A stretch of DNA of 64,000 nucleotides from Scortum barcoo (taxonomy: Eukaryota; Chordata; Actinopteri; Centrarchiformes; Terapontidae), in the NCBI GenBank assembly GCA_023238725.1, contig CM041538.1:5555880-5619879 (forward strand). The letters are read 5' to 3'. Of this stretch, positions 13,500-25,300 are shown in pieces; within the stretch, counting starts at the first letter, position 1; each line of letters starts with the position of its first letter. A program made the position numbers and the translations under genes. The notes below the pieces were generated by a model that was not told the origin of the DNA, searched no databases, and was given only the letters and a program-made list of their open reading frames with translations.

Positions 13500-13800
13500 C
13501 TACATGTACACTGAATAACAATCACGTGTTGCTTTGATTGGACAGTTCATTAGCGCCTGACGTCACTGCTGTCGCGGACTGTCCGTCAATATGATGCAGC
13601 TGGACAAAACTATCACACTAAGATCTGCGCCACCTCTTCCATCTGCTGGGTGATATGAATTAGAAAACAATTTTCCATTGATTTTTTTTTTCTTATTGAT
13701 TTCTCTCTCTTATGTGCCTGAAGTGAGGAGGAAGCCGCTCCCATTGGCTACATGGGCTCCAGCTGTGTTTATGTTGCATTAAGGTGCCCATGTTAAAGAA
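13500..13800. promoter_or_regulatory. CpG-containing candidate enhancer or promoter
   Basis: A perfect CRE palindrome TGACGTCA lies at 13558-13565, with a CACGTG E-box just upstream (about 13524) and an inverted CCAAT box (CCCATTGGCT) near 13740. CpG density rises locally around 13550-13590 against an AT-rich background. No transcript can be attached to it. Inference from motif clustering only. Confidence 0.25.
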
Positions 13801-13942
13801 TACACTGTTCTGTCATCCTCTCAGCAATCTTAAGCATGTTGGACGCTGTGTTGTTGCTGTGCAGTTAACGGAAACCCTGGGCCCTGTTTAAAAGTTCAAA
13901 ACATTTTCCTAACTATGTTTAACCACCTTGATGCTTTAAGAC

Positions 13943-13962
13943 TTCTCCTAAGTTTAGGAGAA
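13943..13962. repeat. Perfect short hairpin
   Basis: Nine-base arms TTCTCCTAA and TTAGGAGAA separated by GT. It lies in a segment that could be the end of a decayed MITE; no partner end was found. Confidence 0.6.
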
Positions 13963-14721
13963 TTGCTCATAAACATGATTTTGAACTGATGACAGGATGA
14001 AGTATTTCCTTATTTGGTATAATAACAGTGCTTTGTAGTCATTTCTGTGATTTGATAGCTGCATTAAATATGCAATACTATTTGTGGCAAAGGATTACCA
14101 CTTCAATACTTCTCTATATATTGGGTTTTTATAAGGCAAAAATGAGAGAAATGTTTGGTTGAACTACTACCACAGTAGAATATAGATGTGAGAAAATATG
14201 CCCAACACTGGTGTTTGTGAGACATTTCGATATAATATAGTTATGGTCTCACATTCTCCAGACTGGCCAAAGTATTTTGCGCGCATTAATGTAGTTTAGT
14301 TTGAAATTAAATATCTGCAGCTTCGCTTTGCTGCTTCCCGGCCTCCCTGTCTCTCACTCACTGCCCGTCTTCTCTCTCACTTCTTCTTCCCGGCTCAATC
14401 GTACACATTACACTCCTTACTTTATCTCCCCCCTCCCCTTCTCTCTCACTCCATGTATCAGTTTCCAAGGCTAATGCACTGAAGCAGATAATTATACATA
14501 CCCCCACCCCACTTCCATACTGGCTCCTCAAACAACATCCCTTTCCTCCATGTGTGCACAGTGAACCTGCATTGATGCTGGGGAAGAGAAGGCAAAATCA
14601 CATATACGGCGCGCGGTGATAAATGAGGACACATATGCGGCAAACAAGCTGTCGTTGTGACAGGACATTGCTGAGGGCATTTCACCCCATTACCAAAATA
14701 GATCCATGTTTTTTGTCTGTC
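13963..14721. other. Non-coding, pyrimidine-rich at 14.33-14.46 kb
   Basis: C/T-rich low-complexity sequence with many CTCTC runs at 14335-14455; otherwise no features. Confidence 0.5.
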
Positions 14722-14740
14722 TGTGTGTGTGTGTGTGTGT
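14722..14740. repeat. (TG)n microsatellite
   Basis: Nine to ten TG units. Confidence 0.9.
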
Positions 14741-15555
14741 TTTCCTATCAAATCACATCGTATGATGCAGTGCGAATTAAAAGCCTAAGACATCATTTAA
14801 ACTCAACTCAGAGCATTGCAAAGTGTGTGGAGCCGTAGCTTTCTGAGGAAGTTAGGTAGAAGACACCATTTCCTCTGACAGCAGCGGTCTTAATGGTCGT
14901 ATTTTAATGTGGAATACCACGTCTGAATGTAGTCAGGAGGGAAGTGAAGGTCAGGGAGGTAAAACAAAGTTAAGATAAAAGCCTTTTCCACATTCGGCTA
15001 TTTTCTGAGAGTTTTTTTTCCGGACTCTACTTATCCTGACATAGTGCCCATAAATAGGAAATGTAAATTCCATACTTCATCTTGTCCCCTGCTTCTCTTT
15101 TACTGAAGCATTAAAATGATGATATGGTCGACTTTTTTCATTTCTCCCTGGTTCTCCCAGTTTTTCATTTGCCTAATTTGGTCCCCAGTCCTGTGCCAAA
15201 TTGATCTTTTCTTTGATATTTGAGTTAAATATATCATTTGCTAAAGAAAAGTGAATTCCAAGTTCAGTTGACCTTTTTTTTTCCAAGAACGTTCAAGTGA
15301 GTGTCCCTTGTGTGCCCCGAATTAAGGTGTGTGTGTGTGTGTGTCCAAAAATAGTGTGACATTTTTGTGTGTGACTGATGCATGTGCACGCACGTTCATG
15401 TCACATTAATTTTCTGAGCATCATAGTCCAGAGGAGATGAGTCACAGGTGTGTAGAGCCAGAGGATGCTTTTATGATACAGTGACGAGTTTATTAAGGGG
15501 TGTTCTATTCTATCTATGGTCATGTGTGTGAAAGATTGGATGTGTACGGTTTATT
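14741..15555. other. Non-coding with a (TG)9 at 15327-15344
   Basis: A short TG microsatellite at 15327-15344 is the only structured feature. No gene seen. Confidence 0.5.
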
Positions 15556-16109
15556 TGATAATGCTTTCTATGAGGAGCACATCTACAGTGCATTATGACG
15601 GCAATCACAGTGAATTATAATGCACTGACAATGCATTATGACCACACTCATCAACACACATAACGCTTTCTGATGCACTATGTCAACAGTCATAAAACAC
15701 AATAGATGTGACCTATAACGAATAGTAAGTTCAAATGTCTTATACATACTCTTGACTAGTCACAATACACCCATTTTGAACTGACGATGCGTCAGTCAGT
15801 TATGATGCAGCACAGATTATTTTAAATCCACTCAATTTCATTACGCTTTGCTTACCACCAACAATGCATGTATTATTAGAGATGTACATTATGATTCAGT
15901 ATGTACTTCACTTCACCTAAGATATGCAATGATAACTTGTAATACTGCATGGATTGTTATAGCATACAATGTCAAAAGCATCTATAAGACATTTGAACTT
16001 ATAATCATTATAGGTCACATCTATAATGTTTTATGTCTCTTGATGTAGTGCATCAGAAAGAATTATGTGTGTTTGTAAGTGTAGTCATAAAGCTCTGAAA
16101 GCATTATCA
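15556..16109. mobile_element. Foldback (long terminal inverted repeat) element
   Basis: The two ends are imperfect reverse complements over well over 100 bases. The left arm starts TGATAATGCTTTC (15556) and the right arm ends GAAAGCATTATCA (16109). Inner landmarks also pair: the CTTTCTGATGCACTA region (about 15666) with TAGTGCATCAGAAAG (about 16047), ATAGATGTGACCTATAA (about 15703) with TTATAGGTCACATCTAT (about 16008), and AAGTTCAAATGTCTTATA (about 15728) with TATAAGACATTTGAACTT (15983-16000). The centre, roughly 15750-15980, is unpaired or weakly paired. There is no transposase, so this is a foldback or MITE-type element. Flanking T/A-rich bases do not give a decisive target duplication. Confidence 0.85.
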
Positions 16110-16394
16110 TTAATTTGAAAACTCCAAAATAGATTTATAAACATGTTTGAACATACATCATATTGTCAAAAGTATGTGGACCTCCCCCTCCCTGGTCTTT
16201 TATGAACCTGTGTTTTGGGGCTGTTTTTCATGGTTTGGCCTAAACTCTTTACTCCAGAAAATGGACATTCTCATGCAACAACATACCATAGTCAACACAA
16301 CTTTGTGGCTGCAGTCCAGGAAAGGCCCCATGACAATGCTGCCTTGCATAAAGTGAGGTCCATAAAAAGGTGGATTTCAGGGTTTGGTGTAGAA

Positions 16395-16927
16395 CAATGA
16401 TTCCAAACCTCTGAGCTGGGAAAAACAAAAAAATGAACTGAAGCAAGAGAAGAGGAAAAACTTAGGAAAGTAAAAGAAATATCTGCCGTGGAGAATATAT
16501 AAATTTAGTCTTATTAATTAATAACGCAACTATGACTCATCCGCACTTGTGCATGCATGTTAAGTTGTAGCTTGTTCTGAAGATTATGTAATCACTGTTC
16601 CCATGGTGGTAAGTTTACATACTTTAGTCAACTACAGGCAACTACTATGGGAGAATGTTTTATTGCAAATGAATCAATGCATGAGCTGTGAATCAATAAG
16701 CACACCTTAACTGTCAGTGTTATAACTTTGATCATTCCATTTTTATTGGCTCACTTTCAAGACATAACCTTTACTGATGACTATGGTGGAGCGTTGTTCT
16801 GTTGGGAGGCAGAATTGTGAATTATTTGTAGGTTGAAATGGTCACAGTAGCAAGGTATTTACCCATTGGCAAACATTGCTCATTTATAAAGGGGTCACAA
16901 GTTAAAAAAAAAAAGTTTTGGAAGCAT
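16395..16927. mobile_element. hAT-like non-autonomous element inside the Tc1 relic
   Basis: The same GTGTAGAA octamer stands at 16387-16394 and 16928-16935, an 8-bp duplication as made by hAT transposases. The left end is CAATGATTCCAAACC; the right end reads AGTTTTGGAAGCAT, its imperfect reverse complement. An AAAGGGGTCACAAG block near the right end is typical of Charlie-type hAT ends. There is no transposase in the 533 bases. Joining the flanks across one octamer restores the Tc1 family sequence, which supports the boundaries. Confidence 0.75.
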
Positions 16928-17011
16928 GTGTAGAAGAAGCTGACTGGCCTTGCAAAGAGCATGACCTAAACCCCATTTAACACTGTTGCGTTGAACTGGA
17001 ACCTCTCAAAG

Positions 17012-17514
17012 GATAAGGGCAGCGATAGTCCATATATTTATTATTGTCAACAAATCCCATGAAAGGACCATTAATAGTGATGCGTGTATCCACCTGTCAA
17101 TAATTTCTCAAATGCCCTCAAAGTCACAAAGTCTTTCTCAGGCTTTCAGCCACAAGCCCTGAAGACCATGAATCTTTTAAAAAACAGGTTACAAATATGT
17201 ACTTTATTTTTCTATAAAGGCAAAATCATTTTCTACAACAGCTGGGCACTGATGTTTTTAGAAAAAACTACTCAAACAGCAGTAAATTGTCTTTTTGTTG
17301 GGGGCTATTTTCAGCCATGGATTAATACACATTTGCTGCTCCAGTGAGCACAGTATTTTCTGGCTCATTTATGTATTTTTAATACTTCTTGGACAACAAT
17401 GGAACACTTGGCAGAGTGGATTAAGATGTATCAGACTTTGACTTCATATTAGTTCATTATTGTTTTTGGTATTTTTATGAAGAAAAAGTGAATATCACCA
17501 GACTTCTCCTTTAA
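17012..17514. mobile_element. Second non-autonomous element inside the Tc1 relic
   Basis: The insert begins AAAGGATAAGGGCAGCGATA and ends ATATCACCAGACTTCTCCTT, so the ends share an AAAGGA-A-AAG-type inverted terminus. The left part contains TTATTGTCAACAAATCCCAT, which I recognise from a common fish repeat that ends in CACCGGACTTCTCCTTTAA. It interrupts the Tc1 body between the AACTGGAACC block and the ACATTCAACATCTGAGGCAG block. Exact ends and target duplication are uncertain by several bases. Confidence 0.6.
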
Positions 17515-17713
17515 CATTCAACATCTGAGGCAGACCTCAAATTCTCTTGTGTCTGAATGGGAGCAAATGCCTGCAGCCAGGCTCCAAAATCTCTTCCCGG
17601 AAGAGTGGAGGCTGTTACAGCGCCATGTCAGTGCCTGTGGTTTTGGAATAAGTTGCTCACAGTCATAAAAAGGTGTGACACTAGAGGCCACATTCTTTTG
17701 GCCACACAGTGTA

Positions 17714-18483
17714 TGATTTTCAAATTTGTGTGTGTGTATAGGAGTGTGTCTTTGAAGGCATATACTTTCGAACGTGCCCTCTCGTTGCCTGGATCGCTAC
17801 AGGTAAAGAGAGACACAGATCAGCACTGCATTCAGTAAAGCCAGCCTGACCATCTGTGCAAGGTGACTTCCAAGAGGTATGTGTGAGTATTCATCGATAT
17901 CATCGCTAGATACCATCTCAGACTTTACTGCTCTGCTGCTGCTGCTGAATAGCTCCTTGCATGCATGCTCACAACCAAGGAAAATAGATTACTGGACTGG
18001 TTTAGAGGTCTGTGGCTCATGGCGCTGTGATCCCTGCAGTTTAGTTGGAGGAGGGCAGATGAAGGACTGGTTGTAAAGGACATATGCAGGTTAGGAATGA
18101 GAAGAACGGAGAGAAGCACTGTGTTTGTATCATTAATCTATGCTCACAATTATCATAACTGATGGTATACGTCCATACATTATTGAAAAGTCCCTCTTTG
18201 TTTCCTCCGTCTGCAGCAACAGCGAAGAAAAACTTCTCTTGTTGTTTCAAAGTAAAAGACCTAAACATTTTAATAAATAAGCATCCAGTTTTATGGTTGC
18301 TTTACCTAACAAAAGAGGGATTCAACCCAGTGTTCAGGAGAGCTTTTACATTCACTGTTTCAAAGGTCTTTTCTGTAGGAGAAGTGATGCCTTAGCAGAA
18401 ATGGTGAAACAATAGAAGGACTTGGTAGGTAGCATGCAGTCAAATACAAATGAGATCAATAAGAGAGCGCCAGTTAGATTATA
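17714..18483. other. Non-coding, nothing recognised
   Basis: Unique-looking sequence with a short TG run near 17728. No gene seen. Confidence 0.4.
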
Positions 18484-18660
18484 TTAGATTCAACTTTATT
18501 GTTATTGCATCCATTATGAACCAGTGCAACAAAATTCAGTTTAGCATCAAATCAGATAATCTTAATAGAAGCAAAGTTAAGTTCTAAGTAAGTAAATACA
18601 GTCTGTATATATTATTTCATAAATAAACATAGAGTAATATATCTCTCTCAATAAACAGCA
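18484..18660 (-). repeat. Retroelement 3' end, minus strand
   Basis: AGATTCAACTTTATTGTTAT followed by GTGCAACAAAATTCAGTTTAG matches the reverse of a frequent fish retroelement 3' end, whose forward end reads like AATGACAATAAAGTTGAAT. Such ends close 5'-truncated LINE or SINE copies. The class is not certain. The forward-oriented end at 34715-34880 is similar. Confidence 0.5.
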
Positions 18661-18855
18661 GGCAAATGTGTAATTTGCGCAAAAAGCCCTTGTGTTCAGA
18701 TAAATATGGTCAGCTCTCCTGCCCCCTTGTGGCCAAAAAGTAGACTTTTGCTGTTTTAATCAAAATCAAACCTCCACCATCCAAGTAAAAAATTATTATT
18801 AAAGTGAAAGGCTTTAAATTTAAATTTAAATGATAATTTGGGGAATTTCAGAATT

Positions 18856-19136
18856 TTAAAAGAAGATTTAAACATTTTAGGTAATATGCTTATTCACTTT
18901 CTTGCCAAGATTTAGATGGATTGATATCACTCTCATGTCTGCTAGCCAAACATACAAGGCATAACATGTTGTTTCCTAATGTGTCGCAAGGGGAAAAGGA
19001 GGTTTTATTAAGCTCAGCTAATGGCCACATAGTTTGAGCTCCATACTTTTCACACAGATATGAGCATTATATCGATCTAACTTATGCAAAGAAAGTGAAT
19101 AAAAGCACATGCCAAAATCTCAAGCTATTCCTTTAG
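18856..19136. mobile_element. Percomorph MITE, family B (near-complete, degraded)
   Basis: Left side: GCTTATTCACTTTCTTGCC, then GATATCACTCTCATGTCTG. Right side: TTATGCAAAGAAAGTGAATA and ATCTCAAGCTATTCCTTTA. The right side reverse-complements to the left, and both match a widespread percomorph MITE that starts TTAAAGGAATAGTTTGACAT and carries AGCTTAGC stretches inside. A second partial copy is at 54558-54778. No coding capacity. Confidence 0.7.
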
Positions 19137-22100
19137 TGACTTTTAAGCATCACAAAGGAAGAAATGCTTCATTTAACAATACTTAACTTTCATCTTGTGC
19201 CAAATCCAAGTCACAGCACACAATGATAAAACTACTGTAGTGTAAAATTGTGTTTTGTTGGTGTTCATAATGACATATTACTGTGTTAAAAGTGTGCATG
19301 TCACCTTTTTAAATAATTAAATGAATATATTTCTTCATTTACATGTGCCTAAGTTGTTATTCTTTTTTTCAAATTAATTATGGAGGAAAGGCAGATACTT
19401 GCCCACAAACTGTTGCTCCGAGAACTTCTCAGTATTGCTCCCATGCTTTGTTTTCTCCAAAACACCCTTAATTTTGTTTAAGAACTGTATAGACTACCAT
19501 TAGCATAAAAAGCAGATATATGATATTTAGTCCCTAATTAGCTAGCTCGGTATGTACAAAATGAAAGTAGTGTCGTCTTAAAAGAGGAGAGAGAGAAAAT
19601 TCATGGATTCAAGCAGCACAGTTTGGCTGAGGGGAAGCTTATTATGCAGCGGAAAATGCAAATTTTGTGTACTACCAGACCAAACTTCTCATAATTAGTC
19701 CTGCAAATAAAGGCACACAAAGACTCGGTTCATATTGGTATTCTGCCTGTATTTCCTGCTGTGGTGGGTGGTCAGATTGCAGCAATTACCCCACAGAGAC
19801 AGAGTGGCACCAAACACCACACATGCTTCAGTGGGTGGGAGACTGTGTGTGCGCTCAAGGTGAGAAGGAGAGAAGTAGACAGATAATTTGTGTATTGAGT
19901 TACTAAGTGAAAACCTCGAGCAGTTTAGTTCATCACACAGGTTGACAGGTTTATTTGAAATGGAAATTGCATTGCACGCCACAGTTTATTATTGTACATC
20001 CTATTGTAATGTCTCTGAGAGCTGATGCAAATGATTCCCCTCTTATTTCGTAGGATATTTCAGGAATTTTAATGTTTTTTTCGAGTGCAGTGATCCTGTT
20101 TTCAGTTACGTTATTGATAGAGCTGCTTGGTATCGTCCCCCTGCTTTTGGTTATATAAGCGTATAGCTTATTTATTATTTAGTTCTAGTCAAAGTGAATT
20201 AGTAATTAGCCATGACCCTGTTTGATGCTGCAACTGGGGCCTGTTAAATTGATGCTGTGGAATAACTCTGGGTCCAAAACGAACTCAGTTCAAACCTGTT
20301 CATTTATTCATGTCAGGCTCATCGGCAGTGCACTTAGATAAATCTTTGCCTTTTTTTCTTTTTGCCAGGTTGCTCAGTTCTGTTTTTTTATACGTGAGTG
20401 TAGTTGTCTGCATGTTTGGATGTAAAAGTGCGATTTGATGCTGGTGGTAGGAAGGAGGAGATAAAGATGTGGAGTCAGAATTATCCACGGTACAAGATTA
20501 CAAGATGTGATTTTTTTTTCTTTCACACAAGATTATTAACAATGCCTTGAGGTCTATCTGATACTGTTAAACATCCCAGACCTGAAAATGAAGCTGACAT
20601 GATACTGTAGAGGGCAATTTACAGAATGGCACATGCCTGTAAATAGCTTCAAATTATGTGTCTCATTATTTTTCCATAACACATTAGCTGTTACTTTCAT
20701 TAACAGCTGTAAAGGTCTAATGGGATGTTTAAAGTGTTGATAAAGGGAAAAACAGAGCAACATTGAATATTATTCCTGCCTTTGATGTAAAATCTTCAAG
20801 AAGATTATCAAGAGCCAGTGCTGATGGGGGAGGAGCTCATATAGGTTTTCTGCATTGCTTGAGGTACGTATTTGTCATAGTTTAATCATTTGCCGTAAAA
20901 CACGCACATGAGGGTAGCGAAGGTTATGAAAAAGGCAATCAACTATGCCAAATGAATATACTCCAGCAACAGTGCTCCAGGGGATAATATATATTTATTC
21001 AAAATCATTCATGTTTATGAGCCACAAAGATTCTCATGACTTCCAGAGTGGAGGAAGACACACACTATTTATGCATTTTAATATTCCATTGTGGATACAA
21101 AATCTTGGAGAGTTCAAGTATTAGCTGCCTGCCAGTGTTTAAATATTGGCAAAACTATTCAGACCACAGGGGATTTGCTTCGAGACAGAGCACACTCTGA
21201 GGACTGGCATTAATGAGAAACTATTAACAAACTCTGCACAGTCAAGATGTAATGACCTGTAGATTGTTGTAAAAGCTGCAAACCAGGTCAGAGGTGGGTT
21301 TGCTATTTAAAATCAGTGACAGATGATTAATTTCCCTCACATGCACAGACATGTTCAAATGTGTGCCTATTCAAATTAAAACACATCTCTCCCAATCCTC
21401 TTGCCAGAGAAGGATTTTGCGGTTCAAAAGCCCCAGATTACATTCTCTGACGTCCAATTCCAACATTTTCACAATTATTTTCTTTCTGCAATATCTGTGC
21501 ATGGCAACTACTGTATGGTGAAAGGGAAATGCTCCAGTTGGTTGGAGCTGAACACTACAAGTTTGAAAATGAAAAAAATTTGGGGTTCTCCTCGCTCCTC
21601 ACCTCTGCTTGAGGTAAGAGATTCAATACTCAAGACTCAAATAAACTAACTTTGCTTCATCAGTTTTAATCCTTCGTTTTTCATCATGAGCCCAACAATA
21701 TAATTAAAGCACAATACGCCCGATCATTTAAGATTCATCCGCCTAGTGTTGATGATCAACTTGACAAACTCAACAGTGAATTATAAATCAAAACTTAAAC
21801 CATTGATATCTACAGTGGGTTAACCTCTTGCATTGACCAGAAATCCAGCGTCTGATTGCAAAAGTGAAAACTCTGGTCTCCCGCATGAAAGCAGAATATG
21901 CCACACGTCCATCCATCCTGGACAACCACACCCTTGGTTTTCATATAAAGCCACTCGACCCATATATTATAATCAGGATTACTGGACACTGCTTGTCACA
22001 TTTGATTTTGTGAAATATATTTGAAGTGTACGAACCTCAGCTACACTCCATGTATTGGGCAAAGGCATTTTAGGCTTGACATTCTGTTGATCCTCACAAC

Positions 22101-22247
22101 AACAGAAAGAACAAGCACAAGAATCTCCACAGGGAGGTTGAAGGTCAGGCTCAGCTGCAGAACATGACCCTGGAGTGGGTTAAGATTCAGTAGCTTGCTA
22201 AATGGCACTTCAGTAAGGAGGATGCGTGTCCTCACAGGCGACTTCAC
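19137..22247. other. Non-coding, nothing recognised
   Basis: Repeat-poor, AT-rich. Open frames are short and show no protein family features. Confidence 0.4.
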
Positions 22248-22346
22248 CAGTTCCTTCTGTCCTTCTGTCTGTCTCTGATGCCTCCCTCTGTTCCGTGCCC
22301 TGTTGACTGATACTGATATTGCTGCTCTGCTGCAAACCTGAGACTT
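22248..22346 (-). other. Weak candidate exon, minus strand
   Basis: Reading the minus strand, a strong pyrimidine tract (TCTTTTCTTCTTTTCTTTCCAG) precedes 22346, and 99 bases later a GTGAAG donor follows 22248. The length is a multiple of three and two frames are open. The predicted peptide is polar and low in hydrophobics, and I recognise no family. Chance pyrimidine tract plus AG is a serious alternative in fish introns. Confidence 0.15.
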
Positions 22347-22399
22347 CTGGAAAGAAAAGAAGAAAAGATCGTGGGTAAACAGCTCCACCATGCCTCACT

Positions 22400-25300
22400 G
22401 CCTTGCCGCATAAACCGCATCATGTCATGCTTTTCATACTAATGAGAGACAATTAGTCCTGAGAAACAGTGAGCCACTCCTCCAAGTGTCAAACACAACA
22501 GTCTCTGTTTAATGTGAACTCATTTGCTATGCACCCAGGGCTTATTACTGGATGAATGGCTCTGGTCATGATTGTTGACTCAGCACCACAGCATGAGAAC
22601 TTAATTGCAAAGCATTGTCTGTATCATGGGGCAGCTCAACTGTGCAGGTCTCCCCTAAGTATTCTCTATAGTGTTACATCAGATTCACTGTGCTTAAAAA
22701 TGAAACTCCTCCCAGTCCAGTGTTTGTTGTGATTTGTCCTGACAGGCTTGCATGTGTTGTAAGGCCTCTTTCCAACATAGTTTGTCACATTATCACTTGA
22801 AATATAAAGCGGAGGCGTGAATAGCAAGAACGCTTCATTTGGTGCCAAATTCCAATGATATTGTGTTCATTTGAATAATAAAACAAGCTGTGACTCAGAC
22901 AGTTTACAGACTTCTTGTCTAGGATTTGTTATGAGCCAATACCCCATTCCTCTCAGACCAAAAGCTTTTTTTTTACTTTTTGTGTGTTTTACCCAAATCA
23001 AAAGAAAATAGGTAGGGGCAAAATAAGAAATGTAATGGGCCTTACAGAAATATAAAATTAAGTACATGGCTGTCAAAAGCAAAAAACAAAATGATCATTC
23101 AAAAAATTATGCAATAGTAGCAATTATAGCATGAATGTGTTCAGCTGATGAATGTGGGTCCAATAGTCACTAGTCTTTTATCTCTGTTTTGGTTTTCCAT
23201 GAACTCAAGAAAAATATAAATGCTAAATGCTAAATGCTTCATTATGCTCACTAGCTAGTCGCTAATTTTTCTTTAAAAGCTTTTAGCTCAAAACAGATTG
23301 ATGGGCACAAGGAGACTGAACCAAACATTTGAGGGCCATGAAACCAAAACTGAACTCTATGTGCTACTGTCGACTGTACGGTGATCGCCCACCACTGTAT
23401 TTGAAATTCCATTTATTGCTGATGATTACAGACTGGATTTACGAAATGTATCACATGCACTGCGTACTTCCACGCCCCCATCTTGCATTCGGCACATTTG
23501 CCTCTGTTGATTTGCTATATGTTGCGATCATGAAAAAAAGAGCCAAGTCTAATCAGCATGAGAGAAGCCTCTGTGGTACAGAATGTGTCACCGCGACACA
23601 GTCACAGCTCCGAACAGCAAGCTCGCTGGTGACTAACCTGATTCCATCTGACAGCTTTCACATAATCTCCACATCATCCCCAAACAGAAAAAAAAGGATG
23701 CTGTGAATGAATCAAAAGCAGTCTTCAGTGCTGTGCAGAGTGGAAGTCATAGTATGAATTTAACTGCCTTTGTTTTCTGAGGGTAACAGATATGACTAAT
23801 GACATAATGCAATTTTCTTCTGTCTTTGAATGGCATTATTAATGTTTCAATTTCAAAGAAAATCAAAGTCACTCTATTGCAAATGTGACACCCAGTAATA
23901 CAGTGTATGAATGCTTTTGAAATTGTATTGGTGTCTTTTGGATAATGGAGGATGTTTGAAGTTTCATTTTTTCTGTCAATTTTATTAATTTTCTGGCTTG
24001 TTTAAGGCCCGGACTGCATCACTTCTATATGGTTGTTTTTTTGTCTTTCTTGGGATGACACACCTGTTGTTCACCACCGAAAGGCAAAATTACTGAGGTT
24101 TTATTTTCATTCCCCTGGCATGACGACATTTTACACCCCAAAGTAATTGCTGAAAGAGTAGCTAAAAATACATGTAGGTCCAATGGGTCAGTGAGACAGT
24201 CATATGGATTTTAAACACGCTAAGGTTTTTATTTATTTTTTATTTTTTTGGAGATCAGTTTTGTGTACTGTATTATTGCTACCAAATGCTCCACTAAAAA
24301 TATGTCCTTCATCGGCTTTGTACCAATTTGCAATCTACTGTGTGTAGCAGGCGACTTCCATCTCATTGTGCAACCCTGTGTTGTACAATAACAAAACCCT
24401 TGCACCATGAGAATGGACATATTTGTGTTTGCTAACCAAGACCACTGTCTTTCCCCACCCTTAAATGTTTATCTTCGTTTTAACCTAACAACACCATAGA
24501 CTCCCTACTTACAAGGGGTTTAAGATGCTATGGTGCAGCACTGTTGAATCATCTTTCCTCTGCTTTAGTTTAAAAAAATATTCTACTAAATATATTTCTT
24601 GTGAGTATCACACACCCATAGGCTTTCAATGTAGTTTTTACAAGAGGCAAAGAAAGAAAGCATCAAAAAAAACAAAGAAAGCATCAAAACATGCCCATAA
24701 ACGTCTCAAACCACTCCTACAGCATTAGCCACTTGGTCAGAGTCAGATTTTGCCATGGCTCTGGGTCACCATTGGTATGTATTGTACCTTCTCTAAATCT
24801 AAGCTGACAAAAGTCGCAGTCCTCCATGAAGGAGCAAGCTACAAAAGGTTGAGCAAGGCTAACCTTTCAAGCCCACTGGAAATTAGTTTTTTTTTTATGG
24901 ATGATACATTTTCTTTGAATTTCTTTTAAAATGGACAGTTACTTTTACTATGCACAATAGGCCTGTCCAACTTAATGAGCCAGCATTTTCTACAGTCTGA
25001 GCAGTGCTGTGTTAGTTTCATTGATGGAGACTTCAACTGAAGAGCAAACAGAAGAAAATTGACTTTAATGACCATTTTCTTGTACATGGATGATGCAAAC
25101 CTTGCATCATGTCTGTCGGTCACTTGGTCACTACTGTGACAGCCATTACTGAAATCAAGTAAGCCAACTCTGAGAGTTAAATAAAGAAATAATATGAAAT
25201 AGAGAAATAATATGACACCCATGAAGGACGTCATGATGTCGTCATCTAAGCAGAGAGATTACAGATCATCTTTTGTTAAGAGAACGACTGTCATGCAATA

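Larger units (their letters stand above)
16197..17650 (+). pseudogene. Tc1-like transposase remnant (C-terminal half, broken)
   Basis: The blocks are 16197-16394, 16936-17011 and 17515-17650. They follow the order of the DDE transposase C-terminal half in this family: the GGGCTGTTTTTCATGGTTTGG region, the stretch around GGAAAGGCCCCATGACAATG, then CTGACTGGCCTTGCAAAGAG leading to the ATGACCTAAACCCCATTTAA block (the P-D-L-N-P-type motif region), and the final part around CTTCCCGGAAGAGTGGAGGC. Tc1 transposase cuts and pastes DNA between TA sites. This copy lacks the N-terminal helix-turn-helix half, is shifted in frame and is split by insertions, so it cannot be active. Assignment rests on recognised family sequence. 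Confidence 0.7.
16156..17711 (+). mobile_element. Decayed Tc1-like transposon, flanked by TA, with two nested insertions
   Basis: Left end: TA at 16154-16155, then CATCATATTGTCAAAAGTAT. Right end: CATTCTTTTGGCCACACAGTG, then TA at 17712-17713. These are the degraded inverted ends of a very common fish Tc1-like family whose termini read CACTATATGGCCAAAAGTATGTG in consensus, inserted at TA. The left part is internally deleted: sequence jumps from the end at 16185 to transposase middle at about 16197. The coding body is then split by a hAT-like insertion (16395-16927) and a second non-autonomous insertion (about 17012-17514). Removing these leaves a continuous alignment to the family. Confidence 0.8.

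Noticed and set aside
23329..23706. 125-residue plus-strand frame
   Set aside because: No recognisable motif, no promoter or splice signals, composition like its surroundings.
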